Positions 6,999-17,382 of a stretch of 64,000 bases of DNA are shown here, piece by piece; the stretch's first letter is position 1, and the number at the start of each line of letters is the position of its first letter. The notes under the pieces are model-generated. The model worked only from the letters and a program-made list of their open reading frames with translations. It did no database searches and was not told the origin of the DNA. The stretch lies in the NCBI GenBank assembly GCA_001462345.1, contig LIUM01000011.1, positions 1 through 64,000 of the forward strand, written 5' to 3'. The position numbers and the translations under genes were made by a program. This stretch comes from Fibrobacteria bacterium AD312 (GTDB lineage Bacteria > Fibrobacterota > Fibrobacteria > Fibrobacterales > Fibrobacteraceae).

Positions 6999-7688
6999 AT
7001 GCGTATAATTCCTTTAATTTTGGCTTTATTTGCCTCTCTTTTTGCGAAAGATCTAGTTCCTAGTAAAACACACGCTGTTTTAAATATTTCTTATACTAAT
7101 TTCCAAGATGTGCCTCAAACTCACAAAAAACTCGTCTTTGTGGGCCAAAAAAATCCAAATCGTAAAATTACCGTTAAAACAGATGAATATGGAGAAGTCT
7201 CTTTTTTAATTCCAAAAGAAGATACCTACGATATCATGTGCGAAAGTCTTACAGGCCCTTTTAAGTGTGGCGAATCGCCTTATGTTTCAATAAAGGCAAG
7301 TACAGGCGGATTAAGTGTTGTTTTTGATGATACTCGAGCCGAATTAACAGGAGTTACTTTTAAGGCGGGCAGTGCAGAATTAGTCGAATCGTCTTTATAT
7401 ACCTTAAATGAAGCCATCAAGGGCTTAAAAATTAATCCAGATGTGAAAATTGAAATTAGTGGCCACACGAGTTCTGAAGGGGGAGATGAGTTGAATCAAA
7501 TTCTCTCTGAAGAACGAGCCAAGAGTGTGCGTAACTATATGATATCCAAAGGGATAGACTCAAAACGACTCGTCGCTGTGGGCTATGGTCCTTCTAGACC
7601 TAAAGCTTCTAACGATACCGAAGAAGGTCGTAAAGAAAATCGCCGAATTGAATTATCTGTGATAGAAGAGCCTGAATCTTCAAAATAA
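6999..7688 (+). CDS. OmpA-family outer membrane protein with C-terminal peptidoglycan-binding domain
   Basis: The 229-residue protein starts with a short signal peptide (about 1-16). The middle (about 30-105) resembles a beta-sandwich. Residues about 118-223 form an OmpA C-terminal domain: FKAGSAELVESS, then ISGHTSSEGG, LSEERAKSVRNYM, VGYGPSRPKA and NRRIELSV. This domain normally binds meso-diaminopimelate in peptidoglycan and ties the outer membrane to the wall. The usual aspartate after GHT is serine here; the GHTSSEG variant occurs in other OmpA-like proteins, so binding is not excluded. The arginine in LSEERA is present. GGAG precedes ATG 6999. It lies divergent to the porin-like gene. 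Confidence 0.88.
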   Translation: MRIIPLILALFASLFAKDLVPSKTHAVLNISYTNFQDVPQTHKKLVFVGQKNPNRKITVKTDEYGEVSFLIPKEDTYDIMCESLTGPFKCGESPYVSIKASTGGLSVVFDDTRAELTGVTFKAGSAELVESSLYTLNEAIKGLKINPDVKIEISGHTSSEGGDELNQILSEERAKSVRNYMISKGIDSKRLVAVGYGPSRPKASNDTEEGRKENRRIELSVIEEPESSK

Positions 7689-7788
7689 TAAAGAATTATT
7701 GATGTTTGCTCTTAGGATAAAGCTTTATTTTTTAAGGCTTTTTTCTATCTTTTGATCGAATTTTAGCCTCCTTTATCAAGGACATTTC

Positions 7789-10700
7789 ATGATTATTCTC
7801 CGTGGTTCTGCCGCCCTTTCTGATTTTCGTTTGAACAAATTGCTTCAGGATTTTAATAAATCTGAACTAATCGTTAAAAGTGTTTATGCTGAATTCACTC
7901 ATATAGTGAATCTTTCCAAAGATCTTTCTTCTGAAGAAGAACAAACTTTAAATAAGATTTTGCATTATGGACCTACGCGTGAAGCTCATTCTCCAAAAGG
8001 AACTTTATTTGTCGTTTCTCCTCGTCCAGGTACTATTAGCCCATGGAGCTCTAAAGCAACAGATATTGCTCATATTTGCGGATTAACCTCTATTTTACGT
8101 ATAGAAAGAGCGATTGCTTATTACGTTGAATTTATCGATTCCTCTTCAAAAGCATGTAGTGCGGTAGCAGCCAAAATCCATGATCGCATGACTCAAAAAG
8201 TGTTTCAAGCTTTTGAAGATTTGGACGTATTATTCCATCATGATTCACCAAAGCCTCTGATGGAGATCCCTATTTTAACAGAAGGTAGAGAGGCGTTAGT
8301 TCGCGCGGATCGTGAACTTGGTTTAGCATTAGCTCAAGATGAAATTGATTACTTAGTGGATAACTTTAAGGCGCTGAAACGCAATCCTTCCGATGTGGAA
8401 TTGATGATGTTTGCGCAAGCGAATTCAGAACATTGTCGTCATAAGGTTTTTGGTGCAGAATGGACTATTGATGGTAAGAAAAAAGACAAGTCCTTGTTCC
8501 AAATGATTAAAAATACTTATGAGTGTCACCACACTAATATTTTGTCTGCATATAAAGATAATGCTGCTGTAATGGCTGGCTACGAAGGCGGACGTTTTTA
8601 TGCGAACCCTAAGACAAATAAGTACGATTGGCACAAAGAACCAGTGCATATTTTAATGAAGGTAGAAACGCATAACCACCCAACAGCCATTTCTCCATTC
8701 CCAGGAGCTGCCACAGGTTCTGGCGGTGAAATTCGAGATGAAGGGGCTACTGGTAGAGGCTCTAAACCAAAAGCGGGTTTAACTGGTTTTAGTGTATCAA
8801 ATTTAAAAATCCCTGGAGCGATTCAGCCTTGGGAACGTGATTTTGGAAAGCCTTCTCGAATTGCAAGCCCTTTAGATATTATGATTGAAGGCCCTCTTGG
8901 TGGAGCTGCTTTTAATAACGAATTTGGACGTCCAAATATTTTAGGCTATTTCCGTACGTTTGAAGCAGAAGTCCCTGCTGAAAAAGGTGCAGAAGTGAGA
9001 GGCTATCATAAGCCTATTATGCTTGCTGGCGGCCTTGGTAATATTAAAGAAGATCATATTGCCAAAGGAAATATTAATCCTAAAGACCACTTGATCGTTT
9101 TAGGTGGCCCTGCTATGCTTATTGGTTTAGGTGGCGGTGCTGCAAGTTCTGTGGCGAGCGGTAGTGGTAATGAAGATCTTGATTTTGCGAGTGTTCAGCG
9201 CGAAAATCCAGAAATGCAACGCCGTTGTCAAGAAGTGATTGATCGTTGCTGGGCATTGAATGATGAAAATCCAATTTCCTTTATTCACGATGTCGGTGCT
9301 GGTGGCTTATCCAACGCACTTCCAGAATTAGTGAACGATGGTGGCTTAGGCGGAAATTTTGAATTGCGTAAAATTCCAAATGATGAACCAGGCATGAGCC
9401 CTCTTGAAATATGGAGCAACGAATCCCAAGAACGTTATGTGATGGCCGTTTCTTCTGAACGCTTAGATATGTTTGATGCCATTTGTAAGCGTGAACGTTG
9501 CCCTTACGCCGTTGTGGGCGAAGCTGTTCCTGAACGTCATTTGACTTTAAGTGATTCTCATTTTAATAACAAGCCAATTGATATGCCTTTAGAAGTCTTG
9601 CTTGGAAAACCTCCACGCATGACTCGTAATGAGACAAGCCAAAAAAGACCTCTTACAAACGAAATTTTCCCTGCGTCAACGACTATTAAAGACGTGGCTC
9701 ATCGTGTTTTAGCAAACCCTTCTGTGGCAGATAAAACATTCTTGATTTCCATTGGCGATCGTACTGTGACAGGCATGATTTGCCGAGATCAAATGGTGGG
9801 TCCATGGCAAGTTCCAGTATCTGATTGTGCTGTGACTTCTCAAACACTTGATTCTTATCAAGGCGAGGCGATGAGTATTGGAGAACGCTCTCCAATCGCT
9901 ATTATTTCTCCAGCCGCAAGCGCTCGTATTGCTGTAGGCGAAGCGTTGACTAACTTAGCGGCTGCTTATGTTCCAGAAATGGGGCGCGTGAATTTATCTG
10001 CAAACTGGATGGCTGCTCCAAACTATGAAGGCGATGGCGCTGATCTTTATGAAGCTGTACAAGCCGTTGGTATGGAACTTTGTCCAGACTTAGGCATTAC
10101 GATTCCTGTGGGTAAAGACTCTATGAGTATGAGCACTGTTTGGGCAGATGAAAAAGGAAGCCACCGTGTGACTGCTCCGATTTCTTTAGTGATTTCTGCT
10201 TTTGCTCCTTGTGCAGATGTGCGTAAAACTTTAACACCTCAATTAATTAAAACACCATCTAAATTATTCTTAATCGATTTAGGCCGCGGTCAAAATCGTA
10301 TGGGTGCATCTATTGCCGCTCAAGTCTTTATGAAAGTGGGTGCAAAAGCTCCAGATGTCGATTCTGCTCGTGATCTTCGTGCTTTCTTTGAAACCATACA
10401 AAAATTAAATGCTGATGGAAAAATTCTTGCTTATCATGATAAATCCGATGGCGGTCTTTATACTACGACTGTAGAAATGGCTTTTGCTGGTCACACGGGT
10501 GTTTCTTTAGATCTTAAATCACTTGCTGGTAATGAACTCGACATCTTATTTAACGAAGAGTTAGGTGCTGTAATTCAAGTGGCTTTAGATCAAGTGGATT
10601 CTGTTCGCGAGGCTTTTGCTTCTGCAGGAATCGGAGATATTGTGTTTGAAGTCGGTTCTTTAAATGATTCTTATGCTCTTGAAATTGGATCTTATAAAGA

Positions 10701-11646
10701 AGACTTATCTGATTTGCGTGCCATTTGGAGTGATACAACTCGCCGTATGGCTGCATTACGTGATAATCCAGAATGTGCTGAAAGTGAATACTTATTAAAA
10801 CTGGAGAAAAACGATCCAGGTATTTCACCAAAAATCAATTTCAATATCAAAGTCAATGCCGACTTTAACAGTCGTCCTAAGATGGCTATTTTGCGCGAAC
10901 AAGGGGTGAATGGTGAAATTGAAATGGCTGCTGCTTTTGATAAAGCAGGATTTGAATCCATTGATGTTCACATGACCGATGTTTTAGAAGGTCGTGTTTC
11001 TTTGGCTGATTTTAAGGGACTTGTGGCTTGCGGTGGCTTTAGTTACGGTGACGTTTTAGGCGCTGGCGAAGGCTGGGCAAAGAGCATCTTGTTCCATCCT
11101 AAGGCAAGGCAAGAATTTAAGTCATTCTTCCATCGTCCAGATACGTTTACCCTAGGTATTTGTAACGGTTGCCAAATGGTTTCTAATCTTAAAGATTTGA
11201 TTCCAGGAGCCGCTCATTGGCCACGTTTTGTTCAAAATGCTTCCGAACGTTTTGAAGCTCGTTTTTCTTCTGTAAAAATTGAATCTTCTCCATCGGTTCT
11301 TTTGAAAGACATGGAAGGCAGTATTCTTCCGATTGCTGTGGCTCATGGCGAAGGGCGTGCTGAATTCAGTTCTTGTTCTTCGGCAGACGAATGCCTCAAT
11401 ACAGGGCTTGTCAGTGTTCGTTTTGTGGATCATCATGATCGATATACAGAACGTTATCCTCTAAACCCTAACGGTTCTCCTTTTGGAATTACGGGCCTTA
11501 CAACGGTAGATGGGCGTGCTTTGATTATGATGCCTCATCCAGAACGCGTCTATCGTAGCTGTCAAAATAGCTGGTATCCTAAACAATGGGGTGAAGACGG
11601 TCCTTGGATGCGTTTATTCCGTAATGCTCGTCTATTTGTAAAGTAG
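7789..11646 (+). CDS. purL: Phosphoribosylformylglycinamidine synthase, large single-chain form
   Basis: This 1285-residue enzyme makes FGAM from FGAR, glutamine and ATP in purine synthesis. The length fits the single-chain PurL of Gram-negative bacteria and eukaryotes, so separate PurS and PurQ are not needed. Visible parts are the linker/FGAR region with NSEHCRHK (about 213-220), the ATP-binding region [11 protein letters not shown] (about 291-301) and [16 protein letters not shown], a second AIR synthase-like half, and a C-terminal glutamine amidotransferase domain with the nucleophile cysteine in GICNGCQM (about residue 1125) and PHPERV (about 1250). AAGGAC lies before ATG 7789. A strong hairpin terminator follows, so it is transcribed alone. 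I see no purine riboswitch in the 100 bases upstream. Confidence 0.98.
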   Translation: MIILRGSAALSDFRLNKLLQDFNKSELIVKSVYAEFTHIVNLSKDLSSEEEQTLNKILHYGPTREAHSPKGTLFVVSPRPGTISPWSSKATDIAHICGLTSILRIERAIAYYVEFIDSSSKACSAVAAKIHDRMTQKVFQAFEDLDVLFHHDSPKPLMEIPILTEGREALVRADRELGLALAQDEIDYLVDNFKALKRNPSDVELMMFAQANSEHCRHKVFGAEWTIDGKKKDKSLFQMIKNTYECHHTNILSAYKDNAAVMAGYEGGRFYANPKTNKYDWHKEPVHILMKVETHNHPTAISPFPGAATGSGGEIRDEGATGRGSKPKAGLTGFSVSNLKIPGAIQPWERDFGKPSRIASPLDIMIEGPLGGAAFNNEFGRPNILGYFRTFEAEVPAEKGAEVRGYHKPIMLAGGLGNIKEDHIAKGNINPKDHLIVLGGPAMLIGLGGGAASSVASGSGNEDLDFASVQRENPEMQRRCQEVIDRCWALNDENPISFIHDVGAGGLSNALPELVNDGGLGGNFELRKIPNDEPGMSPLEIWSNESQERYVMAVSSERLDMFDAICKRERCPYAVVGEAVPERHLTLSDSHFNNKPIDMPLEVLLGKPPRMTRNETSQKRPLTNEIFPASTTIKDVAHRVLANPSVADKTFLISIGDRTVTGMICRDQMVGPWQVPVSDCAVTSQTLDSYQGEAMSIGERSPIAIISPAASARIAVGEALTNLAAAYVPEMGRVNLSANWMAAPNYEGDGADLYEAVQAVGMELCPDLGITIPVGKDSMSMSTVWADEKGSHRVTAPISLVISAFAPCADVRKTLTPQLIKTPSKLFLIDLGRGQNRMGASIAAQVFMKVGAKAPDVDSARDLRAFFETIQKLNADGKILAYHDKSDGGLYTTTVEMAFAGHTGVSLDLKSLAGNELDILFNEELGAVIQVALDQVDSVREAFASAGIGDIVFEVGSLNDSYALEIGSYKEDLSDLRAIWSDTTRRMAALRDNPECAESEYLLKLEKNDPGISPKINFNIKVNADFNSRPKMAILREQGVNGEIEMAAAFDKAGFESIDVHMTDVLEGRVSLADFKGLVACGGFSYGDVLGAGEGWAKSILFHPKARQEFKSFFHRPDTFTLGICNGCQMVSNLKDLIPGAAHWPRFVQNASERFEARFSSVKIESSPSVLLKDMEGSILPIAVAHGEGRAEFSSCSSADECLNTGLVSVRFVDHHDRYTERYPLNPNGSPFGITGLTTVDGRALIMMPHPERVYRSCQNSWYPKQWGEDGPWMRLFRNARLFVK

Positions 11647-11687
11647 GCCTATAGAATACGGGTAGAATATTTTCAAAAACACATTTT

Positions 11688-11722
11688 AGCCCTAAACACT
11701 AAGTGTTTAGGGCTATTTTATT
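11688..11722 (+). terminator. Terminator after purL
   Basis: A 13-bp perfect stem (11688-11700 with 11702-11714, AGCCCTAAACACT and its complement) is followed by ATTTTATTT. Confidence 0.88.
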
Positions 11723-11815
11723 TCAAGTCTAGAACCCTATTTTTTAAGCTTTTCCCAAGTCTAATAAGGGATATTTTTCTATATTCGTGCTATCATCTTT
11801 AAATAAGGGAAACAT

Positions 11816-12829
11816 ATGCGTTTATCCTCTTTTGTTCGTCAGATTGCTTTATTTCTATTGTTATCGTCCGTTTTAGTTTCGGCTCAATTAATGAGCGGTA
11901 AAAATTTAGACGTTATTCGCGTTGAAAAAACAGGGATTTCTCAAGGTAAAATTGATAGTCTTGCAAGGATGCTTGGGGAACAACAAGCTCAAGGCCGTCA
12001 GATTCCTCCAGAAGCAATGACTCAATTGCGCTGGGCTGTGATTGATAACTTAGTTGGTCAAGAACTATTGAAACTCGAAATTAAAAAGCAAAACATTAAG
12101 GTGTCTGCTACTAAAGTCGATAGTCTAGTTAAATTCTTTAAATCACAGTTCCCAAATGAAGAAATGTTTCAAAAAGAGTTGAAAAAGACTGGGGCAACGG
12201 CTGCTCAGTTTAGAGAAAAAATAGAACAACAGATTCAAAGCGAAACTCTTTTAGAGAAAAAGGTTCCTTATCCAAATGAGCCTACTGAAAAAGAACGTCA
12301 GGCCTATTGGGAACTCAATAAGAAGAAAGTGCCTATCAATGATACCATCAGTGGCGCTCAGATTATTCTCAAAACACAAAAAGGAGAAAAAGCTCAAAGT
12401 ATTAGCGATAAAAAAGAAGTGTTAAAAGGTCTTGCCGCTCAAGTACGTATGGGCAAAGCCACATTCGCTAATTTAGCTGCTCAAAACAGTGATGATCCTC
12501 AAGCTAAAAAGACTGGTGGTGTCATGAGCCGTTTTCTAGCAAAAGATAAAGGCGCTGATTTTGTGAAAGCCGTTTCAAAATTAAAAGTGGGCGATATCTC
12601 CGATGCTTTTACAACTAGTGAAGGTGTGGTGGTTTTTATGCTCACAGAAAAAAATGATGGTAAGTACGAAAGCTATAAACATCAAATTGATTATATCCTT
12701 CGTGTGAATGCCGAACAAGAACGCCAGTTAGCAATCAAAGCTTACTTGGATTCTTTAGGCAAAGTCTATAAAGTTCAATATTTAAACAAAGATTATACTC
12801 CTCCAGAAGCGATTGGAGCAAGCAAATAA
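11816..12829 (+). CDS. SurA/PpiC-like periplasmic peptidyl-prolyl isomerase
   Basis: The 337-residue protein carries a signal peptide (about 1-24, ending VSA). A helical SurA N-terminal-type region follows (about 30-155), then a parvulin domain (about 170-285) with GAQIILKT, FANLAAQNSDDPQAKKTGG and VGDISDAFTTSEGVVVFML. Such proteins help fold outer-membrane proteins in the periplasm, which fits the many beta-barrels in this window. It has one parvulin domain, unlike E. coli SurA with two. Its TAA overlaps the prfB start by one base (TAATG), so the two genes are translationally linked. Confidence 0.88.
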   Translation: MRLSSFVRQIALFLLLSSVLVSAQLMSGKNLDVIRVEKTGISQGKIDSLARMLGEQQAQGRQIPPEAMTQLRWAVIDNLVGQELLKLEIKKQNIKVSATKVDSLVKFFKSQFPNEEMFQKELKKTGATAAQFREKIEQQIQSETLLEKKVPYPNEPTEKERQAYWELNKKKVPINDTISGAQIILKTQKGEKAQSISDKKEVLKGLAAQVRMGKATFANLAAQNSDDPQAKKTGGVMSRFLAKDKGADFVKAVSKLKVGDISDAFTTSEGVVVFMLTEKNDGKYESYKHQIDYILRVNAEQERQLAIKAYLDSLGKVYKVQYLNKDYTPPEAIGASK

Positions 12830-13930
12830 TGATGCAAACAACGCACCAGGGTCTTAACGATCTACGTACCCGTATTGATAAACTATGGGGGTATCTTTGA
12901 CTTAGAGTCAAAGAAAGAAGAACTCGCGGTTTTAGAAAAACAATCGGGAGATCCAGACCTTTGGAATAATCAAGAAAAAGCACAAGCGCTAATGAAAAAG
13001 ATTGGCGCTTTACGCGAAATTATAGAATCTTGGAAGAACGTTTCTGCAACGTGTGATGACCTTGCCGAACTTTATGAAATGGCAAAAGCCGAGAACTCCC
13101 AAGATCTTTTTGATAGTATAGAAAAAGACTTTTCTTCGCTATCACAAAAAGTTTCCGAGATGGAAGTTCGAAAAATGCTAGACGGTCCAGATGATGCTTG
13201 TCCAGCACTTCTTTCTATTCATCCAGGAGCTGGTGGTACAGAGTCTCAAGATTGGGCTTTGATGCTTTATCGTATGTATGTGCGCTTTTTAGAACGAGAA
13301 AACTTTGATTTTCGAGTGGTGGAAGTTCAAGATGGTGATGATGCTGGGCTTAAAAGTGCGACGATTGAAATTAATTCTGAATATGCTTATGGTATGCTTC
13401 GCTCTGAAATAGGCGTGCATCGATTAGTTCGTATCAGTCCTTTTGATGCCAATGCCCGTCGCCATACAAGCTTTACAGCCGTTTACATTTACCCTGTTCA
13501 TGAAGAAATAGAGTTTGAAATTAATACAGAAGATATTCGAGTAGATACTTATCGTTCTTCTGGAGCTGGAGGGCAGTATATTAATAAAACGGATTCTGCC
13601 GTCCGAATGACTCATATTCCAACAGGTATTGTGGCAAGTTGCCAAACAGAACGTTCACAAATACAAAACCGTGAAACAGCATTTAAAATGTTAAAAACGA
13701 TGGTCGCAGAGCATTACCGTCAAGAAGAAGAAGCCAAGCGATCCGATCGAATGGCTTCTAAGAAAAAAGTAGAATGGGGCTCTCAAATCAGAAGTTATGT
13801 TTTACACCCTTATCAAATGGTCAAGGATCTTCGGACAGGAGAAGAAACTTCGGATACGACTGGAGTTCTTGACGGTAAACTGAAACCCTTTATTAATGCC
13901 TATCTCCTTTCCACAAGTGAAGAGGAATAA
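12829..13930 (+). CDS. prfB: Peptide chain release factor 2, with programmed +1 frameshift
   Basis: Release factor 2 frees the peptide at UGA and UAA codons. Translation starts at ATG 12829 (a second ATG is at 12832) and reads 23 codons to an in-frame TGA at 12898-12900. It then continues in the +1 frame from GAC at 12899 to TAA 13928-13930, giving about 366 residues, the normal RF2 length. Motifs are SPF (in ISPFDAN, about 200), which reads the stop codon, and GGQ (in GAGGQY, about 248), which triggers hydrolysis. The upstream neighbour overlaps by one base and lysS follows after 15 bases; prfB-lysS is a common pair. A simple six-frame call truncates the N-terminus to the second frame. Confidence 0.97.
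12887..12901 (+). promoter_or_regulatory. prfB: RF2 programmed +1 frameshift site
   Basis: GGGGG (12887-12891) acts as an internal Shine-Dalgarno three bases before the slippery CTT (12895-12897), followed by TGA and C (CTTTGAC). This is the canonical bacterial prfB autoregulatory site: scarce RF2 slows termination at TGA and favours the shift. Confidence 0.96.
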
Positions 13931-13945
13931 CCACAGAAGAATATT

Positions 13946-15439
13946 ATGTTAGATAAAAATGATCAAGTCGTTGCAAGACTAACAAAACTAGACAAGTTCC
14001 ATGAAATGGGAATAGAACCATATCCTCATCATTTCAAGCGTACTCATCATTCTGATTCTTTAAAAGAAAATAAAGAGGCTCTTTTAAAATCAGAAGAAAA
14101 AGTAACCTTCGCTGGTCGCGTGGTGCGTTTTAATCGCAAAGGCAAGATGTGCTTTATGCACCTTAAAGACCGTTTCGGGCGTTTACAAGTCGTTTGTGCG
14201 GCTAATCTTTTAGAAGATAATTATGAAGTCGTGAAATTAATCGACCTCGGTGATTTTATTGGCGTTGAAGGCACCATGATGGAAACACAAAGCGGCGAGT
14301 ATTCTGTGAAGGCAGCTCATGTCACCATGCTTTCTAAAGCTGTACGTCCTTTACCAGTGCCAAAAGAAGTCATTGATGAAAATGGTAATAAAACCGTTTT
14401 CCATGAATTTAAAGATGTCGACACTCGCTATCGTCAACGTTATACAGATATGGCGTTAAATGATGATGTACGTGATGTATTTATTAAAAGATCAAAAATC
14501 ATGCAGTCGATTCGTGAGTACTTGATTGAAAAAGGTTTTATTGAAGTCGAAACGCCGACTCTACAACCGATTTATGGTGGAGCCAATGCTCGTCCATTTA
14601 CAACTCACCATAATGCTGCTGATATGACTTTGTATTTACGCGTGGCTCCAGAACTTTATCTAAAACGCTGTATTGTTGGCGGCATGGAAAAGGTTTTTGA
14701 GTTTAGTAAGAACTTTAGAAATGAAGGGATGGACCGTACACATAGTCCTGAGTTTACAGGTCTTGAATTTTACGAAGCCTATGCTGATTATAACGATATG
14801 ATGGTTCATTTTGAAAATATTTATGAACGTGCTTGTATTGCAGCAAATGGAACAACAAAAGTCGAATACCAAGGGAAAGAAATTGATTTTAAAGCACCTT
14901 GGCCACGTCTCACTATGGCAGAGGCTATTGAAAAATATAGTGGATTAAAAATTGCTTCGTTAAGTGATGACGATATGAAAAACGAATTATCTAAACGAGG
15001 CGTAAAACTTGATGGAATATGGAGCCGTGGGCGAGCGATTCTTGAACTATTTGAATGTACTGTAGAAGAACATTTGATTCAGCCTACAATTATCAAAGAC
15101 ATGCCAAAAGAAAGCACGCCTCTTTGTAAAACGCATCGTAGCGAAGCTGGTCTTATCGAACAGTTTGAGCCTTATGCCAATGGCTGGGAATTAGGAAACG
15201 CTTATACAGAATTAAATGATCCTTTACGTCAACGAGAATTGTTAGAAGAACAGGTCGCTCGTGGTCGTGGTGGTGAAGATGAAACACATCCAATGGATGA
15301 AAATTTCCTTCATGCGATTGAATCAGGCCTTCCTCCTACAGGAGGTGTTGGCTTTGGTATTGACCGAATGATAATGCTTCTAACAAATCAGCAGACAATT
15401 CGTGATGTACAATTGTTCCCGCTGATGAAACCGGAATAA
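13946..15439 (+). CDS. lysS: Lysyl-tRNA synthetase, class II
   Basis: The 497-residue enzyme charges tRNA-Lys. An OB-fold anticodon-binding domain lies at about 50-150 (FAGRVVRFNRKGKMCFMHLKD). The class II catalytic core follows, with motif 1 near FIEVETPTLQPIYGGANARPF, motif 2 FRNEGMDRTHSPEFTGLEFY (about 252-271) and motif 3 GVGFGIDRMIMLL (about 470-482). Length is normal. It starts 15 bases after prfB and ends 4 bases before the lolC-like gene, within one long plus-strand operon. Confidence 0.98.
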   Translation: MLDKNDQVVARLTKLDKFHEMGIEPYPHHFKRTHHSDSLKENKEALLKSEEKVTFAGRVVRFNRKGKMCFMHLKDRFGRLQVVCAANLLEDNYEVVKLIDLGDFIGVEGTMMETQSGEYSVKAAHVTMLSKAVRPLPVPKEVIDENGNKTVFHEFKDVDTRYRQRYTDMALNDDVRDVFIKRSKIMQSIREYLIEKGFIEVETPTLQPIYGGANARPFTTHHNAADMTLYLRVAPELYLKRCIVGGMEKVFEFSKNFRNEGMDRTHSPEFTGLEFYEAYADYNDMMVHFENIYERACIAANGTTKVEYQGKEIDFKAPWPRLTMAEAIEKYSGLKIASLSDDDMKNELSKRGVKLDGIWSRGRAILELFECTVEEHLIQPTIIKDMPKESTPLCKTHRSEAGLIEQFEPYANGWELGNAYTELNDPLRQRELLEEQVARGRGGEDETHPMDENFLHAIESGLPPTGGVGFGIDRMIMLLTNQQTIRDVQLFPLMKPE

Positions 15440-15443
15440 AAAA

Positions 15444-16691
15444 ATGAAAAAATTAGAATGGCTCATTGCTTGGCGTTACTTAGGTGCTCAAAGAAAAAGT
15501 CTATTTGTTTCTTTGATAGGCATCTTTAGTATGCTTGGCGTGAGTATTGGCGTGTTTGCTTTAATCATTGCTCTTTCAGCGATTAACGGCTTTGAACAAG
15601 AAGTCACCGCCCAGATGATTGGTAAAGATGCTCATTTTGAAATCCAGAGCTACAATGCGGATCCGATGTATGATTATGAAGCGTTAGCTTTAGAAGTCAG
15701 ATCAAAGGAACCTTCTGTAATTGCCTCTGCTCCCTATATCGTTTATAAAGTGGGTATTAGTTCAAAAAAAGTAAATGATGGTATAGTTATTTATGGCATT
15801 GATGCTAATCGATCCAAAGAAGTGGTCGATATTCATAAGCACATGAAATGGGGCGTTTATTCTGTAGATAGTTTTCCTGATTCGGAGGGGAATTTGCGCC
15901 CTTCCATTATTTTGGGAAGTGGGCTTGCTAGTCGTTTAAGAGTTTCTGTAGGTGAAAAAATATTACTACAGACTTTTCAAAACCCAGAAGAAATGGTGGG
16001 CTCTGGCGGCCCCAAAATGCTTGCCGTTATTGTTTCAGGAATTTTTGAAACAGGAATGTACGAATACGATGGCAACTTAGCGTATGTAGGGATTCCTGAA
16101 TTACAAAAATTATTAAGCATGGGCGATGCGGTGACTGGAATTCAGTTTCGCGTGAAAGACCATTGGAAAGCAGGGGAAATCGTGGACTCCATCAGCAAAT
16201 GGTTACCTTACCCTTATTATGGTATTGACTGGAAAATTAAAAACATCACTCTCTTAAAATGGATGAATTACGAGAAGTTTATTGTCGCTGCAGTCATTTG
16301 CTTGATTATTTTGGTGGCGGCCTTTAATATTATTAGTTCTTTGATTATGGTGGTCATCGATAAGACTCGTGAAATTGGTATTTTAAGAAGCATGGGTCTT
16401 AGTAAAAAAAGTATTATGCATATTTTTATGCTGATGGGTTCTTTCATTGGCTTTGCAGGCACCATTTTTGGTGGTAGCATTGGTTTAACGATTTGTCTCA
16501 TTCAAGAAAAATATCGTCTAATTAAATTACCTGGTGATGTGTATGTTTTACCTTACTTTCCTATGCAAGTACAAATGATGGATGTCGTTCTTATTTTTGT
16601 AATAGGCATTGCTCTTTGCATTTTTGCCACATTATTACCAGCATGGAAAGCAAGCCGTTTAGACCCAGTAGGAGCCATTCGTCATGAATAA
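15444..16691 (+). CDS. lolC: LolC/LolE-type lipoprotein-releasing ABC transporter permease
   Basis: The 415-residue inner membrane protein has four membrane segments: about 22-45, then three near 280-305, 325-355 and 380-400. A large periplasmic domain lies between the first and second. It has FtsX/MacB permease features, including the IARRYL-like start (LIAWRYLGAQRK) and DKTREIGILRSMG before the third segment. Together with LolD (overlapping 8 bases) it extracts lipoproteins for delivery to the outer membrane. Only one permease gene is present, so the complex may be homodimeric or use a second subunit encoded elsewhere; LolC, LolE and LolF cannot be separated here. Confidence 0.88.
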   Translation: MKKLEWLIAWRYLGAQRKSLFVSLIGIFSMLGVSIGVFALIIALSAINGFEQEVTAQMIGKDAHFEIQSYNADPMYDYEALALEVRSKEPSVIASAPYIVYKVGISSKKVNDGIVIYGIDANRSKEVVDIHKHMKWGVYSVDSFPDSEGNLRPSIILGSGLASRLRVSVGEKILLQTFQNPEEMVGSGGPKMLAVIVSGIFETGMYEYDGNLAYVGIPELQKLLSMGDAVTGIQFRVKDHWKAGEIVDSISKWLPYPYYGIDWKIKNITLLKWMNYEKFIVAAVICLIILVAAFNIISSLIMVVIDKTREIGILRSMGLSKKSIMHIFMLMGSFIGFAGTIFGGSIGLTICLIQEKYRLIKLPGDVYVLPYFPMQVQMMDVVLIFVIGIALCIFATLLPAWKASRLDPVGAIRHE

Positions 16692-17382
16692 AGAATTGTT
16701 ATTAGAAACAAAGGCTCTGACCAAGGTTTATGAAGAAACTGGCGAACGATTAGAAATTCTGAGAGGAATTGATTTTCAAATATATACAGGAGAATACCTT
16801 GTTTTAACTGGTTCTTCTGGGTCTGGAAAATCTACTTTCTTAAACATGGTCGGTGCTTTAGACAAACCTACGTCTGGTTCTATTTTATTTAAAGGAAAAG
16901 ATTTAAGTAAAATGAACGAAAGGGAACGTAATTTTTTCCATAAAAAAAATGTGGGTTTTGTTTTTCAATTCCATCATTTGCTTTCTGAGTTTTCAGCTTT
17001 TGAAAACGTTTGTTTGCCAGCACGTATTTTAGGCTCTACTGCAGTTGAATGTAAAGAACGTGCAGAAGCTTTACTTGAAACGGTGGGTTTAAAAGATCGT
17101 ATACGTCATTTGCCTCGTGAATTGTCTGGTGGAGAACGCCAGCGCGTTGCTGTAGCAAGAGCTTTGATGAACCATCCCGATCTAGTTTTTGCAGATGAGC
17201 CTAGTGGCAATCTAGATGAAAAAAATTCCGAAATGCTAAATGAATTATTTGGTGAATTAAATAAAAAATTCAATCAGACATTTTTAATTGTCTCTCATGA
17301 TGAGCGCCTTGCTAAAATGGCTTCTCGTCGCGTGCATATGCATGGGGGATTAATAACGACCTATGAAAAGGAGACTCGTTAA
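16684..17382 (+). CDS. lolD: Lipoprotein-releasing ABC transporter ATP-binding subunit
   Basis: The 232-residue ATPase has Walker A GSSGSGKST (about 38-46), Q-loop FQFHHLL, signature LSGGERQRVAVARAL (about 142-156), Walker B LVFADEPSGNLD and the H-loop VSHDE. FQFHHLLSEF is typical of the LolD/MacB/FtsE group. Its ATG lies inside the end of the permease gene (8-base overlap) and its stop overlaps clpC by one base (TAATG), so the three genes are translationally coupled. It powers lipoprotein release from the inner membrane. Confidence 0.93.
   Translation: MNKELLLETKALTKVYEETGERLEILRGIDFQIYTGEYLVLTGSSGSGKSTFLNMVGALDKPTSGSILFKGKDLSKMNERERNFFHKKNVGFVFQFHHLLSEFSAFENVCLPARILGSTAVECKERAEALLETVGLKDRIRHLPRELSGGERQRVAVARALMNHPDLVFADEPSGNLDEKNSEMLNELFGELNKKFNQTFLIVSHDERLAKMASRRVHMHGGLITTYEKETR

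Noticed and set aside
7447-7500. Broken peptidoglycan-binding site in the OmpA-family protein
   Set aside because: GHTSSEG instead of GHTD is a known variant in this family, so loss of function is not supported.
8425-11436. Several minus-strand frames inside purL (and similar ones inside clpC, ppdK and recA-cinA)
   Set aside because: They are antisense shadows of strongly conserved genes and show no features of their own.
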